Shown: piece by piece, positions 1-9,919 of the stretch
Position numbering within the stretch: the first letter of the stretch is position 1
How the letters are laid out: each line of letters opens with the position of its first letter
Assembly: GCA_963840785.1 (NCBI GenBank)
Contig: CAWJAF010000002.1
Location: forward strand, 47,471-111,470
Origin: JALYOK01 sp963840785
GTDB taxonomy: Bacteria > Pseudomonadota > Gammaproteobacteria > Burkholderiales > JALYOK01
Direction: 5' to 3'
DNA length: 64,000 nucleotides
Program-made: the position numbers and the translations under genes
Notes under the pieces: generated by a model
Database searches by the model: none
What the model was told of the DNA's origin: nothing
The model's input: only the letters and a program-made list of their open reading frames with translations

Positions 1-3000
1 CAACGCAATTCACGGCCGATGGTCAACCAGTTACGATTGGTGATGTACGCGCACTCGCCGCGACCGGTGTTGTGGGCGCCAATACGGCGTCGGCAAACGC
101 GTTCCAATCGATTCTGAACGGATCGACAACTGCATCCGAAGGTCTCACGACACGAGCTAAGCTACCGCCTGCCAGCGAGTCCGTGACCCCAGCGCCATTC
201 GACATCGAAAAATTGGCGAAAACGATCGATAACACATTGGGCTTCATCGGATTGAACGATAAAGACACGTTGCCGTTTGCACAAACGACTATTCGTATTA
301 AGGGCATGGCCGCTACAACGTTGCAGCTCAAAGTGAACGACGAAGAAGTTAGCGAAAAACGCGTTGGCAAAAAAAGCACGATAGCCGATAAGCAAACTCA
401 GGTTTGGGAATTCATCGGTGTCAATTTGAAGGGTGGCAAAAATACACTGACGGCATCACAAATTGATGGCTTCGGCAATGAGCGCGGCAGCACGACGATC
501 GTTGTAATCGCACCGGACAAACTCGGTAAGGTGCAGGTCATTGTCCCTCCTGGCGGAAGTCCCGCGGATGGCGTCACGCCGGCACGAGTACTGGTCCGAT
601 TAACGGACAGCGAAGGTATTCCCGTGACAGTTCGCACGCCGGTCACGCTCGAGACAGATCTTGGTCGCTTCGATGTTGAAGACCTTAACGGTACCGAGCC
701 CGGTGTCCAGGTTTTCATCGAGGGTGGGCAACAGGAATTTCTGCTTACTCCACCGCGCGATCCGAGTCAGGCAACAGTACGCGCCACATCCGGTATCACC
801 AAAGGCGAAGCCAAGCTCGACTTTATGCCAGATTTACGCCCATTGATTGCAAGCGGTGTCATCGAAGGCGTACTGAACCTTCGCAATGTCAATACGCGCG
901 CGCTGGTGCCAAGTCGCGAGCAAGATGGATTTGAGCAAGAACTGAAACATTTTTCATTGGACGTTGATGGCGGGAAACGTGCAGCTAGCGCGCGAGCGGC
1001 ATTTTTCCTTAAAGGCAAAATTAAAGGTGAATATTTACTGACCGCGGCCTACGATTCCGACAAAGATACAAAAGATCGCCTCTTCCGCGATATTCAGCCA
1101 GATGAGTTTTATCCGGTGTACGGTGACTCGGCGATCAAGGGCTTTGACGCACAATCGACGAGCCGATTCTATGTTCGTGTGGATAAACAGAAATCGTATT
1201 TATTGTTTGGTGATTTCACCACGCAAACTACGTCGGAACTGCGAAAGTTCGGCAACTACACGCGCAGTCTGACGGGCGCGCGACACCATTTCGAAAACGA
1301 TCGCGTGACGATCAATACTTTCGCCAGCCTCGATAGTACACGCCAGATCGTTGAAGAAATTCCTGCAAACGGTACCTCGGGCCCATACGATTTGACCAAG
1401 CCTGGCATACTGGAAAATGCCGAGCGCGTTGAAATCATTACGCGTGATCGCAATCAATCTTCAGTGATTCTTAAGACGATCGCACAGTCGCGTTTTTCTG
1501 ACTATGGCATCGATGTGACCACTGGCCGAATTCTTTTTCGCGCGCCTGTTCCTAGTCTCGACGAAAACCTCAATCCGATTTTTATTCGTGTCACCTACGA
1601 AATCGATCAAGGTGGTGACAAGTATTGGGTTGCCGGCATCGACGCGCAGGTCAAAGTTACCGACAGGATCGAACTCGGCGGGGTCTACGTGATCGATCGC
1701 AATCCGCAATCCACTACGACGTTGGAAAACAACGTAAAACAAATCATAGGCCTTAACGGCGCTATCAAACTGAGCGACAAAACGGTGCTGGTCGCGGAAA
1801 TCGTGCAAACCGAAGGCTTCGACGGTAAGAAAGGTTTGGGCGAGCGCGTGGAACTTAAACACAAAGACGACAAACTCGACGCTTCCATCTATTGGGGCAA
1901 AACCGATGAAGATTTCAATAACCCTGGCGCGTCGCAAGGTCGCGGGCGAGTTGAAGCCGGCGCCAAGGCCGCTTTCAAACTCAATGACCGAACTCGCATT
2001 CTCGGGGAGATTTTGCATACCGAAGATGCGGTTGCCAACGGAAAACGCGACGGTCAGTTAATTGCCATAGAGCGCCGCTTTGACAACAACATCCGCGCCG
2101 AGATCGGTTTGCGTCATTCCGAAGAAACGGCGACGCCGGCGCAGGATTCCAGCGTCGGTACGACGCCAAACGAATTCACCAGCATTCGCGGCAAGATCAC
2201 CGCGCCTGTTCCTATGTTCGAGAAAGCCAACGTGTTTGGCGAATACGAACAAGACATCGAAAATAGCGATCGCAAGTTATTTGCGATTGGCGGCGATTAT
2301 CAGATCGCGAGCCGCGCTAAGCTCTATGCTCGTCACGAGTTTGTGTCGACCTTATCCGGCCCCTTCTCGCTAAACGCCAATCAAACGCAAAACGCGACAG
2401 TGATTGGTATTGATAGCGACTACATGAAGGGTGGCCATCTGTTCAACGAATATCGCGTGCGCGATGCCGCGTCGGGTCGCGAAGCAGAAGCAGCGATTGG
2501 CGTGCGCAATCTATGGCCGGTGGCGCCGGGCATCCTGCTCAACACCAATTTTGAGCGCGTGCATTCCGTCGGCGGCGCGTCCGGCAACGAGTCCACTGCT
2601 GGTGCGTTCGGTGTCGAATACACCGCTAATCCGTTGTGGAAAGGCACAGGCCGCATTGAATTGCGCTACGGCACCGATTCCGACAATTTGCTTCACACGC
2701 TCGGTTTAGGATTTAAGCTGAACAAAGACTGGACTTTATTGGGCAAGAACATCATTTCGCTGACTAAAAACAAAGGTACGGTGCAGGGCGATAAATGGCT
2801 TGAGCGTTTTCAGTTTGGCGTGGCCTATCGCGACACCGATAGCGATGTATGGAACGGACTTGCGCGCGTCGAACATAAAGTCGAACGCGACACCACGCAG
2901 ATCGATCAGGAAACCAAACGAAATGTCGAGATCGTCTCAACGCACGTTAATTATCAACCGCGTAGCGATTTAGTGTTCAGCGGCCGCGTTGCGGCGAAAT

Positions 3001-3350
3001 GGCTGACCGATCTATCCAATGGCAATAAAGACAAATCTAATGCGCAGTTAGTCAGCATCCGCGGTACCTACGACATTAACAATCACTGGGACGTGAGCGC
3101 CTACGCGAGCACGATGTTCAGCCGTGGCGAAACGGGGCGGCAACATGGCGTGGGTATGGAAGTCGGTTACATGCTGACATCGAATCTTTGGTTGTCGGCC
3201 GGGTATAACTTCTTCGGGTTCAAGGGCGACGAATTGAGTGGTGGAGACTACACCAATCACGGTGCGTTCTTGCGCATGCGCTTTAAGTTTGACGAAGATC
3301 TTTTTGCGGCAAAAAATTCTAAGGTGAATAACACCTTGCCACGGAATTAA
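1..3350 (+). CDS. Giant outer-membrane/surface protein, 5'-truncated by the window
   Basis: The frame is open from base 3, so the N-terminus lies outside the window; the GTG at 72 is internal. The visible part, over 1100 residues, starts with strand-rich sequence. It is followed by an Ig-like segment resembling Big_1/invasin modules (near the motif GGSPADGVTPARVLVRLTD). Then comes a long region of alternating polar and aromatic strands typical of a large beta-barrel, with a conserved-looking YPVYGDSAIKGFD motif near one third of its length. The C-terminal 600 residues read as repeated amphipathic strands. It is followed 4 bases later by an OmpA-family gene and then a DUF11-repeat gene, so it probably belongs to one surface-structure operon. 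I infer that it is an outer-membrane anchor or translocator for surface material; no precise function can be assigned. Confidence 0.75.
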   Translation, partial: TQFTADGQPVTIGDVRALAATGVVGANTASANAFQSILNGSTTASEGLTTRAKLPPASESVTPAPFDIEKLAKTIDNTLGFIGLNDKDTLPFAQTTIRIKGMAATTLQLKVNDEEVSEKRVGKKSTIADKQTQVWEFIGVNLKGGKNTLTASQIDGFGNERGSTTIVVIAPDKLGKVQVIVPPGGSPADGVTPARVLVRLTDSEGIPVTVRTPVTLETDLGRFDVEDLNGTEPGVQVFIEGGQQEFLLTPPRDPSQATVRATSGITKGEAKLDFMPDLRPLIASGVIEGVLNLRNVNTRALVPSREQDGFEQELKHFSLDVDGGKRAASARAAFFLKGKIKGEYLLTAAYDSDKDTKDRLFRDIQPDEFYPVYGDSAIKGFDAQSTSRFYVRVDKQKSYLLFGDFTTQTTSELRKFGNYTRSLTGARHHFENDRVTINTFASLDSTRQIVEEIPANGTSGPYDLTKPGILENAERVEIITRDRNQSSVILKTIAQSRFSDYGIDVTTGRILFRAPVPSLDENLNPIFIRVTYEIDQGGDKYWVAGIDAQVKVTDRIELGGVYVIDRNPQSTTTLENNVKQIIGLNGAIKLSDKTVLVAEIVQTEGFDGKKGLGERVELKHKDDKLDASIYWGKTDEDFNNPGASQGRGRVEAGAKAAFKLNDRTRILGEILHTEDAVANGKRDGQLIAIERRFDNNIRAEIGLRHSEETATPAQDSSVGTTPNEFTSIRGKITAPVPMFEKANVFGEYEQDIENSDRKLFAIGGDYQIASRAKLYARHEFVSTLSGPFSLNANQTQNATVIGIDSDYMKGGHLFNEYRVRDAASGREAEAAIGVRNLWPVAPGILLNTNFERVHSVGGASGNESTAGAFGVEYTANPLWKGTGRIELRYGTDSDNLLHTLGLGFKLNKDWTLLGKNIISLTKNKGTVQGDKWLERFQFGVAYRDTDSDVWNGLARVEHKVERDTTQIDQETKRNVEIVSTHVNYQPRSDLVFSGRVAAKWLTDLSNGNKDKSNAQLVSIRGTYDINNHWDVSAYASTMFSRGETGRQHGVGMEVGYMLTSNLWLSAGYNFFGFKGDELSGGDYTNHGAFLRMRFKFDEDLFAAKNSKVNNTLPRN

Positions 3351-3354
3351 TGCA

Positions 3355-4437
3355 ATGACCAATCCGAATCTTTTCATGAAAATTTGTTTTATTCTGGCGT
3401 TAACGCTTTCGTGCGTCGCTTGGCCATCGCTGGCGATGGCCGATGGCGCGTCTGGAAAAAGTGCGACGGCGAAAAAGCTTAGCCCACGTCGCGATGATCC
3501 GACACAGCCCATGCAGGGGCGGATTAAAGAGTTAGTTGCAAAAGGCGCGTCGTTGGATTCCTATCCGGTTGCCTTGGCGCAGGTGTGGCTCGACTATGCG
3601 CGCGAAGCGCATTTCCGCAAAGATCGCCGCGCGTCGGCAGAGGCCTTGAGTGAAGCGCGCGCGGTGGTGGGGGTGATCGAGCGTGACGGCGATCGCGCAC
3701 AGGTTACAGCTCGAGTCATCCCTTCTTCAATCAAACTGCGTGACGATTTATGGCACAAAGTGGATGAGGCTAAGGGCAATGCAGAATTTCGTTGTGCGAC
3801 TTGGCCAACGGCCCGCATGGAAATCTCGCTGATTGCCGCAGGCCGTGCCGATCGCGATATGGGTTGGCGTGCGGCGCGTCCCTATGTACAACGCGCCGAG
3901 CGTTTTGCGCGCGACGCGGAGGCAAAAATGAATACCTGTGCAAATCCGAAACCGGCGCCGAAAGTGGAAGAGCGAGTGGACGACAAAAAGCCGCAAGGCG
4001 AAGTTGCGCCCGCCGTGCCGAGTGCAGGTAAGACGGTTGATCCGTCTCCCGTCCAAAGCATTCCCGATCGCGTACATTTCGCACGCGAGGGCGCTGAGCT
4101 AAGCGACGTCAGCGCGCTGGTATTGGAGCAAGTTTCTTACGTCTTGCGCGCGAATCCGGCGATTATTCTCGATTTAGTCGGATATGCCAACGAGCTTTCG
4201 ACCCCGGACGAAAACGAGAAACTCGCGATCGCTCGCGCGCAAGCCGTTCAAGAATATTTGATTGAAACGGGCGTCGGTCGTGAACGCTTGATGGTGAAAC
4301 CGGGCGCGGTTTCGCCCATGGCGCAGACGTCGAGCACAGAGCGCGCTAAGGCGCGGCGCGTTGAGCTGGTGCCGACCAATAGCGAAAGTATCCCAATGGA
4401 CTATCAAGACAAAGACTTAACGACGGAGGGGCCGTAA
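3355..4437 (+). CDS. OmpA-family C-terminal domain protein with signal peptide
   Basis: 360 residues. The start is ATG 3355; ATG 3376 in the same frame would give a tighter signal peptide (MKICFILALTLSCVAWPSLA, cleavage around AMA-DG). Residues 40-200 are helical and lack an obvious family. About 205-235 is a Pro/Lys-rich linker. The last ~110 residues form an OmpA/Pal-type peptidoglycan-binding domain: VHFAREGAELS strand, LDLVGYANELST, then RAQAVQEYLIETGV and KARRVELVP. Peptidoglycan binding through this fold is established; here it would tether the neighbouring surface machinery to the cell wall. It starts 4 bases after the giant surface-protein gene, so co-translation is likely. Confidence 0.85.
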   Translation: MTNPNLFMKICFILALTLSCVAWPSLAMADGASGKSATAKKLSPRRDDPTQPMQGRIKELVAKGASLDSYPVALAQVWLDYAREAHFRKDRRASAEALSEARAVVGVIERDGDRAQVTARVIPSSIKLRDDLWHKVDEAKGNAEFRCATWPTARMEISLIAAGRADRDMGWRAARPYVQRAERFARDAEAKMNTCANPKPAPKVEERVDDKKPQGEVAPAVPSAGKTVDPSPVQSIPDRVHFAREGAELSDVSALVLEQVSYVLRANPAIILDLVGYANELSTPDENEKLAIARAQAVQEYLIETGVGRERLMVKPGAVSPMAQTSSTERAKARRVELVPTNSESIPMDYQDKDLTTEGP

Positions 4438-4470
4438 GGCTGGTCGACTTGACTACTAAATCCATATGCC

Positions 4471-4545
4471 AGGAGAGGCAACTTCCATGCGAGTCTTGGC
4501 GATGCTATCGCCAAGACCTAAGCGTGGTGCGGCTCGTGGCTTGTA
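4471..4545. repeat. Dispersed repeat copy 1 with an 11-bp perfect hairpin
   Basis: The 130-base gap between the OmpA-like and DUF11 genes holds AGGAGAGGCAACTTCCATGCG (4471-4491, one base over a 20-base core) and GGCTCGTGGC further on. Both are sub-motifs of the element also seen near 20.1, 24.6, 47.5, 56.4 and 58.7 kb. Between them lies a perfect 11-bp stem, GTCTTGGCGAT/ATCGCCAAGAC with loop GCT, at 4493-4517. No T-run follows, so it is not a classical terminator. Confidence 0.6.
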
Positions 4546-4567
4546 TGCTATTTGAGGTTGCAGAATC

Positions 4568-7500
4568 GTGATCAACGTTAAGCATCGAGCCGTCGCGCGA
4601 TTGCAATTCGTTTACTTGCTGTTTGTCATTGCAATTGCGCTGCCATGGACACAACGTGCGAATGCCGAAGCGTTCTATGGCGTGTCCGATACGGGAATTT
4701 TTAAAGTCGATTCTGGTTCTGGGAGCGGGCCCGGGGGTACATTCCTGAATGCGGTTACGTTTGCCTCCCCAATCGCATTTGCGGCAACGATGGCCGCGCG
4801 GCCAAGCGATGGCATGATGTTTTATTTGGATTCCGCCGGTGCCAATCCGAATTTGTGGCGTTGGGATCCGAATAACCCATCGCTGGCACCGGTACTGGTC
4901 GGTACGACAGGGATCGGCTCGACACTAGTGGTTCGATTGGCTTTTGACGCCGGCGGAACGCTCTATGCGATGGACGGCGGTAGTACGTTTCTCTATACGC
5001 TTAACGCCGCTACCGGTGCCGTGATTTCGCAAACGCCTACCAGCGGCCCGGCGCTGCCCACACCCGCAGGCGGCGATATTTGTTTTCAGCCGGGCACTGG
5101 CACCATGTACATGGTGGCCGGAACGCAGCTTTATTCGGTGACTACTTCGGCCGTAATTACTGCAGTTGGCGGCGGTACCGGCAATGTTTCTGGATTGCCC
5201 GGTTCGATGACGGGTTGCGCGTTTGATCGCTCCGGCAACCTAGTTGTTTCACCGTCAACATCGCTGTATCGGGTAAATATTGGTAGCTTGTCCGCAACCT
5301 CGATGGGTGCAAACGCAGGAACGGCATGGGGCGATATCGGTACAGCGCCCGGGCGCGATGCCGATCTAACACTAACCAAAGTTTCGAGCAACATCACGCC
5401 AGGTGGGACCGTGGTGTTTACTGTTCAAGTTAAGAACAATGGTCCGGTAGGCGCGACCGGCGTTCATGTAACTGACTTGTTGCCTGCCGGATTAACCTTT
5501 GTTTCCAGTACGGTTTCTCACGGCACGTACACGTCAGCTACTGGTTTATGGAACATCAATGCGTTAGCGAACGGCGCGACGGCGACGTTGACTATCAATG
5601 CGAACGTAACGACCGTTGGCGCAAAAACGAACACGGCTCAGGTAACTTTCGCCGACCAATTCGATCCCGATTCCACGCCAAACAACAACTCGGTGACGGA
5701 AGACGATCAGGCCAGCGTGACCATTACACCTAGCCCGGATTTGCGCCTGGTCAAAACCGCGACGACGGGATTTGCAGTTGGCTCAATCGGCACCTATTCG
5801 ATTTCGGTCAATAACACCCTCGGCAGCAACGTGACTGCTGGAATTTACACGGTATCCGATACGTTACCGACGGGAATGACGCTTGCCGCGCCATTGCCAA
5901 CGGGCACCGGATGGACGTGTACGGGAAGCGTTGGCGGACCTAGTTTCACCTGTGATAGTAGCACCGCGATTGCGGCGGGAGCGAGCAATCCGAACGCGAT
6001 TACCATCAACGTGCTCGCAGCCGCGGCGGCAGCGCCAAGTGCGACGAACATCGCAACCATCGCTGGCGGTGGCGAGCCGGCTACGTTGGCCGGAAACAAT
6101 AGTTCAAGTGTGACGCATCCGGTGTGTTCGACCAATTGCCCGGATTTGCGCGTGGTGAAAACGAGTCCGGCGAGTTTTAGTGTTGGCGTCAACAGCACCT
6201 ATACGATTTCGGTGAACAATCTATCCGGCGGCATTCCGACCATCGGGTCTTACGCAGTGGCGGATACCTTGCCGACTGGAATCACCTTGATCGCGCCACT
6301 GCCTGCCGGCACGGGATGGATATGCACCGGTGGTGCAGTTGGTGGCAGCAGTTTTAGTTGTGCAAGCTCGACGGCAATTGCGAATGGCGCATCAAATCCC
6401 AATGCGATTACTGTAAACGTCGCAGTTGCAAATACGGCGGTGCCAAGCGTAACGAATACGGTGAACGTGAGCGGGGGTGGTGAGCCGGCCGCGACTCAGG
6501 GTAACAATGCGGGAAGCGTTGTTACGCCTGTACTGGGTTTCAATTTTAGAATCGTCAAAGCAGGCCCCGCCACTTTTAGTGTCGGCGGAGCGGGCGCCTA
6601 TTCATTAACGGTGAACAACACGGCCGGCACGTTGGCGACGTCGGGAACCTATACGGTCACTGATACTTTGCCAGCCGGGCTAACGCTTTCCGCGCCCGCA
6701 AGCGGCACGGGTTGGACCTGCCAAACTACCGGCGCATTCGCCGTGGGCGGCAACCAAGTCAGCTGTACCAGGGCGACCGTTATTGCGGCAGGTGCAACCA
6801 ATGCCAACGCCATTGCGGTTAGTGTTAACGTCGGCGCCGCAGCGGCACCGAGCGTATCGAATGTTGCAACCGTTTCACATCCAACCGAACCGCCGGCCAA
6901 TGCCACCGACAATACCTCCACGCTTGTTACACCCGTTTTAGCGCCAAATTTGATCGTCACCAAAGTTCATAGTGGTGACTTTTCAGTTGGCAGTACCGGA
7001 CTTTACACGATTACGCCACACAACACCGGCGGACTTAACACCAGTGGAACAATTACCATTGCCGATAATCTTCCCAACGGGCTCACTTTTGCATCGTTCA
7101 CCGGAGCGGGTTGGGCTTGCTCGGTTACCGTAGTCGGGCCACCACAAACGGTTACTTGTAATAGCACGACGAACATCCCAGCGTTCACGTCGGGCAATCC
7201 AATTGGCCTAACGGTCAATGTCGGCGCGGCGGCCGCTACGGCCAGCCCGGTAACAAATAATGTGGTGATTAGCGGCGGCAACGAACCGGCAGGCAACAAT
7301 GGCAACAACACCGATAGCGATATAACAAACGTTTACTACACACCCGTAATTGCTAAGAGTTTCACGCCAGCGAGCATTACGTCTGGCGGAATTTCTCAGT
7401 TGCGTTTGACGATATCAAATCCCGCAGCGAACACGGTTTCATTGCTAGGCTTGGCCGTCGTTGATGCCTTCCCCGTTGGAATGACCGTCGCATCGACACC

Positions 7501-9919
7501 GGCATTCAGCAATAGCTGCGGAGGCGCTGTCTCTCCCGGCTCGCTGCAAGGCGATACACAAATTGTGTTGACTGGCGGCGGCCCCATCGCACCTGGAACA
7601 AGTTGTCAGATCGACGTCAACGTGACCCTCGCCGCCGTCGGCACGGTGACCAATACCACCGGAAACGTCAGTTCAACCAATAGCGGTATTGGCAATGCGG
7701 CAAGTGCGCCGTTAACCGTTACTGCACCTGCGAATGTGACGTTGACAAAAGTCAGTAGCCCCGATCCGGTTGGTGCTGGCGCGCAGGCTTTGCTGACATT
7801 TACGATTACTAACACGGCAGGTAATCCCGCGCGAAGCGGCTTAGGCTTTATCGATACGTTTCCGCCCAACGTGGTGCTTTTCAACACCACGACGACCAAT
7901 ACTTGCGGCGGAACCCTTGCAGATAGCGCAGGCGGCACGTTGGCCGCAGGCGACGTTGGCGTGCGACTCACGGGCGGCGCGATAGCCGCTGGTGTGTCAA
8001 GTTGTCAGATTACGTTCCGCATTGAGAGCGATATTCCGGGTAGCTACCTAAACGATAATTCGCGCATCAGCGGATTGGCGGGCAGTTTGACCGCAAACGT
8101 TAATGACACGCTCAACGTTATTGGCACGACATTGACCAAGGCGTTCGCACCGGCGAATATCTCCGTGGGCGGTACATCGACTTTAACGTTTACCATCAGT
8201 AACGGCGCGGGCAATCCGGCGCAGTTTAATCTCGCGTTTGTAGATGCATTGCCAACGAACGTGTCGGTGTCGTCCTTTACGGCCTCGCAATGTAACGGAA
8301 CCGTTTCTTCAACGGGCGCAAACAATATTACGTTTAGCGGTGGCTCCATCGCACTCGGCGCACCGACTTGTACGATTTCAGTGACGGTCACGAGTAATAT
8401 TACCGGAAGCTACACCAACGCCGCAGCAAATATGAGCGGGCTTTCTGCTGGCATGACGAACAGCGCAAACGCAACATTGACCGTCGGATCCCCTGGTGTG
8501 CCGGTATCGGGGATGGTATACGCCGACACTAATCACAATGGCATTAGCGATCTCGGCGAAACTGGTACCGGACTTACGTTGTTTGCGAAGCTGATTCCAT
8601 CGGCGACGCCGGGTGGCCCGGCGACGCAGGTTGCAACCGTAGCTCCGGTCACGGGTGTCTACGCGTTCTCGACGGTGCTTGCCGGCAGTTACATTATCGT
8701 CATCGACAATAACAATACGTTGGCGGATGTGACACCGACCATCCCGGGCGGTTGGCTGGGAACTGAAATCCCAAATCAAACTCGTACCGGGGTAGTTGTT
8801 GGTGGTTCCGGAATCGTCAATCAGAACTTTGGCCTGTTCAACGGGAGCTCGGTAGCGGGCATCGTTTTCGACGATAAGAGTAGCGTTGCCGGTGCGGCAA
8901 ACAACGGTACGCTGAATGCCGGCGAGTTAGGCATTCCCGGCGTTACCGTTCGCGCAAATCACGCGAGTTGTCCGAGTACGATCTGCGATACCGCGATTAC
9001 CGACGCTGCGGGCGCGTACAAGCTTTGGATTCCGGCAAGCGTGGGAAATACAGCGGTCTCGATTGTTCAGACCAATTTATCCGCTTATATTTCGACCGGC
9101 GCCCAAGTGGGCACGACTGCCGGTAGTTATCTTCGAACGACTGATACGCTAACATTCACCAATGCTGTTGGAACAAGCTATTCCGGCGTAAATTTTGGCG
9201 ATGTGCGACAGAATGTTTTCCAAACCGATGGATTGCAGAACGGCATCCCCGGTACGCCGGTTTTCTATCCCCATACATTTACCGCCAACACGTCTGGTAC
9301 TGTGACTTTCTCCACGACAAATGTTGCTGCGCCGGCCAATCCGGGGTGGAGTAGCACGATTTACCGCGACAGCAATTGCAACGGCATGTTGGACGGCACC
9401 GACGGATCCGCGACATTTAGCAGCCTCGGGATGACGGCTGGTCAAAGTGTTTGCATTTTGGTCCGCGAATTTATTCCCGCAACGGCATTGGTTGGCGCGC
9501 AGGATGTGATTACGGTGACCGCCGCGTTTTCCTTTACCAACGCGCTACCTGCGCTGTCTCAAAATTACGTCCACACGGACACGACCACGGTAACGTCGTC
9601 GAGTTCAGCAGGATTGCAGTTAGTAAAAAGCGTGGACAAGGCCACGGCGTTGCCCAACGAAATTTTGACTTACACCATTACCTATACCAATACGGGCACG
9701 AGTGCTATTACCAACGTTGTGATCAATGATAGTACCCCGGCGTTTACCGTTTACGTCGGCTCGAGCGCAGGGTGTCCTGGACTCGTTTCCAGAACCACAT
9801 GTACGGTTCCGACGGAACCGGCAAATAACGCGACCGGCGCGGTAACCTGGAACATTACCGGCGGCGTGGCGTCGGGCGCAAGTGCCGCGGTGCAATACCA
9901 AGTGCGAGTACGGCCTTGA
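4568..9919 (+). CDS. DUF11-repeat giant exoprotein with SdrD B-like domains
   Basis: 1783 residues. The start is GTG 4568, with GAGG 10 bases upstream. A Sec signal (FVYLLFVIAIALPWTQRANA) is followed by a propeller-like domain to about residue 270. Then come tandem DUF11 (TIGR01451-type) modules: one classical copy (LTLTKVSSNITPGGTVVFTV), four near-identical ~130-residue copies with the signature DTLPTGMTLAAPLPTGTGW, and three of a second type (KSFTPASITSGG, ITNTAGNPARSG, FTISNGAGNPAQ). Next are two SdrD B-like Ca-binding-style modules (GMVYADTNHNGISDLGE; GIVFDDKSSVAG) and a final DUF11 module at the C-terminus. No LPXTG signal or membrane anchor is visible. DUF11 proteins are surface fibres or adhesins in other bacteria. 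The stop overlaps the start of the next gene (TGATG), so this exoprotein and the TPR-barrel protein are translationally coupled. Confidence 0.88.
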   Translation: MINVKHRAVARLQFVYLLFVIAIALPWTQRANAEAFYGVSDTGIFKVDSGSGSGPGGTFLNAVTFASPIAFAATMAARPSDGMMFYLDSAGANPNLWRWDPNNPSLAPVLVGTTGIGSTLVVRLAFDAGGTLYAMDGGSTFLYTLNAATGAVISQTPTSGPALPTPAGGDICFQPGTGTMYMVAGTQLYSVTTSAVITAVGGGTGNVSGLPGSMTGCAFDRSGNLVVSPSTSLYRVNIGSLSATSMGANAGTAWGDIGTAPGRDADLTLTKVSSNITPGGTVVFTVQVKNNGPVGATGVHVTDLLPAGLTFVSSTVSHGTYTSATGLWNINALANGATATLTINANVTTVGAKTNTAQVTFADQFDPDSTPNNNSVTEDDQASVTITPSPDLRLVKTATTGFAVGSIGTYSISVNNTLGSNVTAGIYTVSDTLPTGMTLAAPLPTGTGWTCTGSVGGPSFTCDSSTAIAAGASNPNAITINVLAAAAAAPSATNIATIAGGGEPATLAGNNSSSVTHPVCSTNCPDLRVVKTSPASFSVGVNSTYTISVNNLSGGIPTIGSYAVADTLPTGITLIAPLPAGTGWICTGGAVGGSSFSCASSTAIANGASNPNAITVNVAVANTAVPSVTNTVNVSGGGEPAATQGNNAGSVVTPVLGFNFRIVKAGPATFSVGGAGAYSLTVNNTAGTLATSGTYTVTDTLPAGLTLSAPASGTGWTCQTTGAFAVGGNQVSCTRATVIAAGATNANAIAVSVNVGAAAAPSVSNVATVSHPTEPPANATDNTSTLVTPVLAPNLIVTKVHSGDFSVGSTGLYTITPHNTGGLNTSGTITIADNLPNGLTFASFTGAGWACSVTVVGPPQTVTCNSTTNIPAFTSGNPIGLTVNVGAAAATASPVTNNVVISGGNEPAGNNGNNTDSDITNVYYTPVIAKSFTPASITSGGISQLRLTISNPAANTVSLLGLAVVDAFPVGMTVASTPAFSNSCGGAVSPGSLQGDTQIVLTGGGPIAPGTSCQIDVNVTLAAVGTVTNTTGNVSSTNSGIGNAASAPLTVTAPANVTLTKVSSPDPVGAGAQALLTFTITNTAGNPARSGLGFIDTFPPNVVLFNTTTTNTCGGTLADSAGGTLAAGDVGVRLTGGAIAAGVSSCQITFRIESDIPGSYLNDNSRISGLAGSLTANVNDTLNVIGTTLTKAFAPANISVGGTSTLTFTISNGAGNPAQFNLAFVDALPTNVSVSSFTASQCNGTVSSTGANNITFSGGSIALGAPTCTISVTVTSNITGSYTNAAANMSGLSAGMTNSANATLTVGSPGVPVSGMVYADTNHNGISDLGETGTGLTLFAKLIPSATPGGPATQVATVAPVTGVYAFSTVLAGSYIIVIDNNNTLADVTPTIPGGWLGTEIPNQTRTGVVVGGSGIVNQNFGLFNGSSVAGIVFDDKSSVAGAANNGTLNAGELGIPGVTVRANHASCPSTICDTAITDAAGAYKLWIPASVGNTAVSIVQTNLSAYISTGAQVGTTAGSYLRTTDTLTFTNAVGTSYSGVNFGDVRQNVFQTDGLQNGIPGTPVFYPHTFTANTSGTVTFSTTNVAAPANPGWSSTIYRDSNCNGMLDGTDGSATFSSLGMTAGQSVCILVREFIPATALVGAQDVITVTAAFSFTNALPALSQNYVHTDTTTVTSSSSAGLQLVKSVDKATALPNEILTYTITYTNTGTSAITNVVINDSTPAFTVYVGSSAGCPGLVSRTTCTVPTEPANNATGAVTWNITGGVASGASAAVQYQVRVRP

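Noticed and set aside
5700..6900. Regular repeats that could suggest a CRISPR array
   Set aside because: They are in-frame ~130-codon protein repeats (DUF11), far longer than CRISPR units and lacking uniform spacers.
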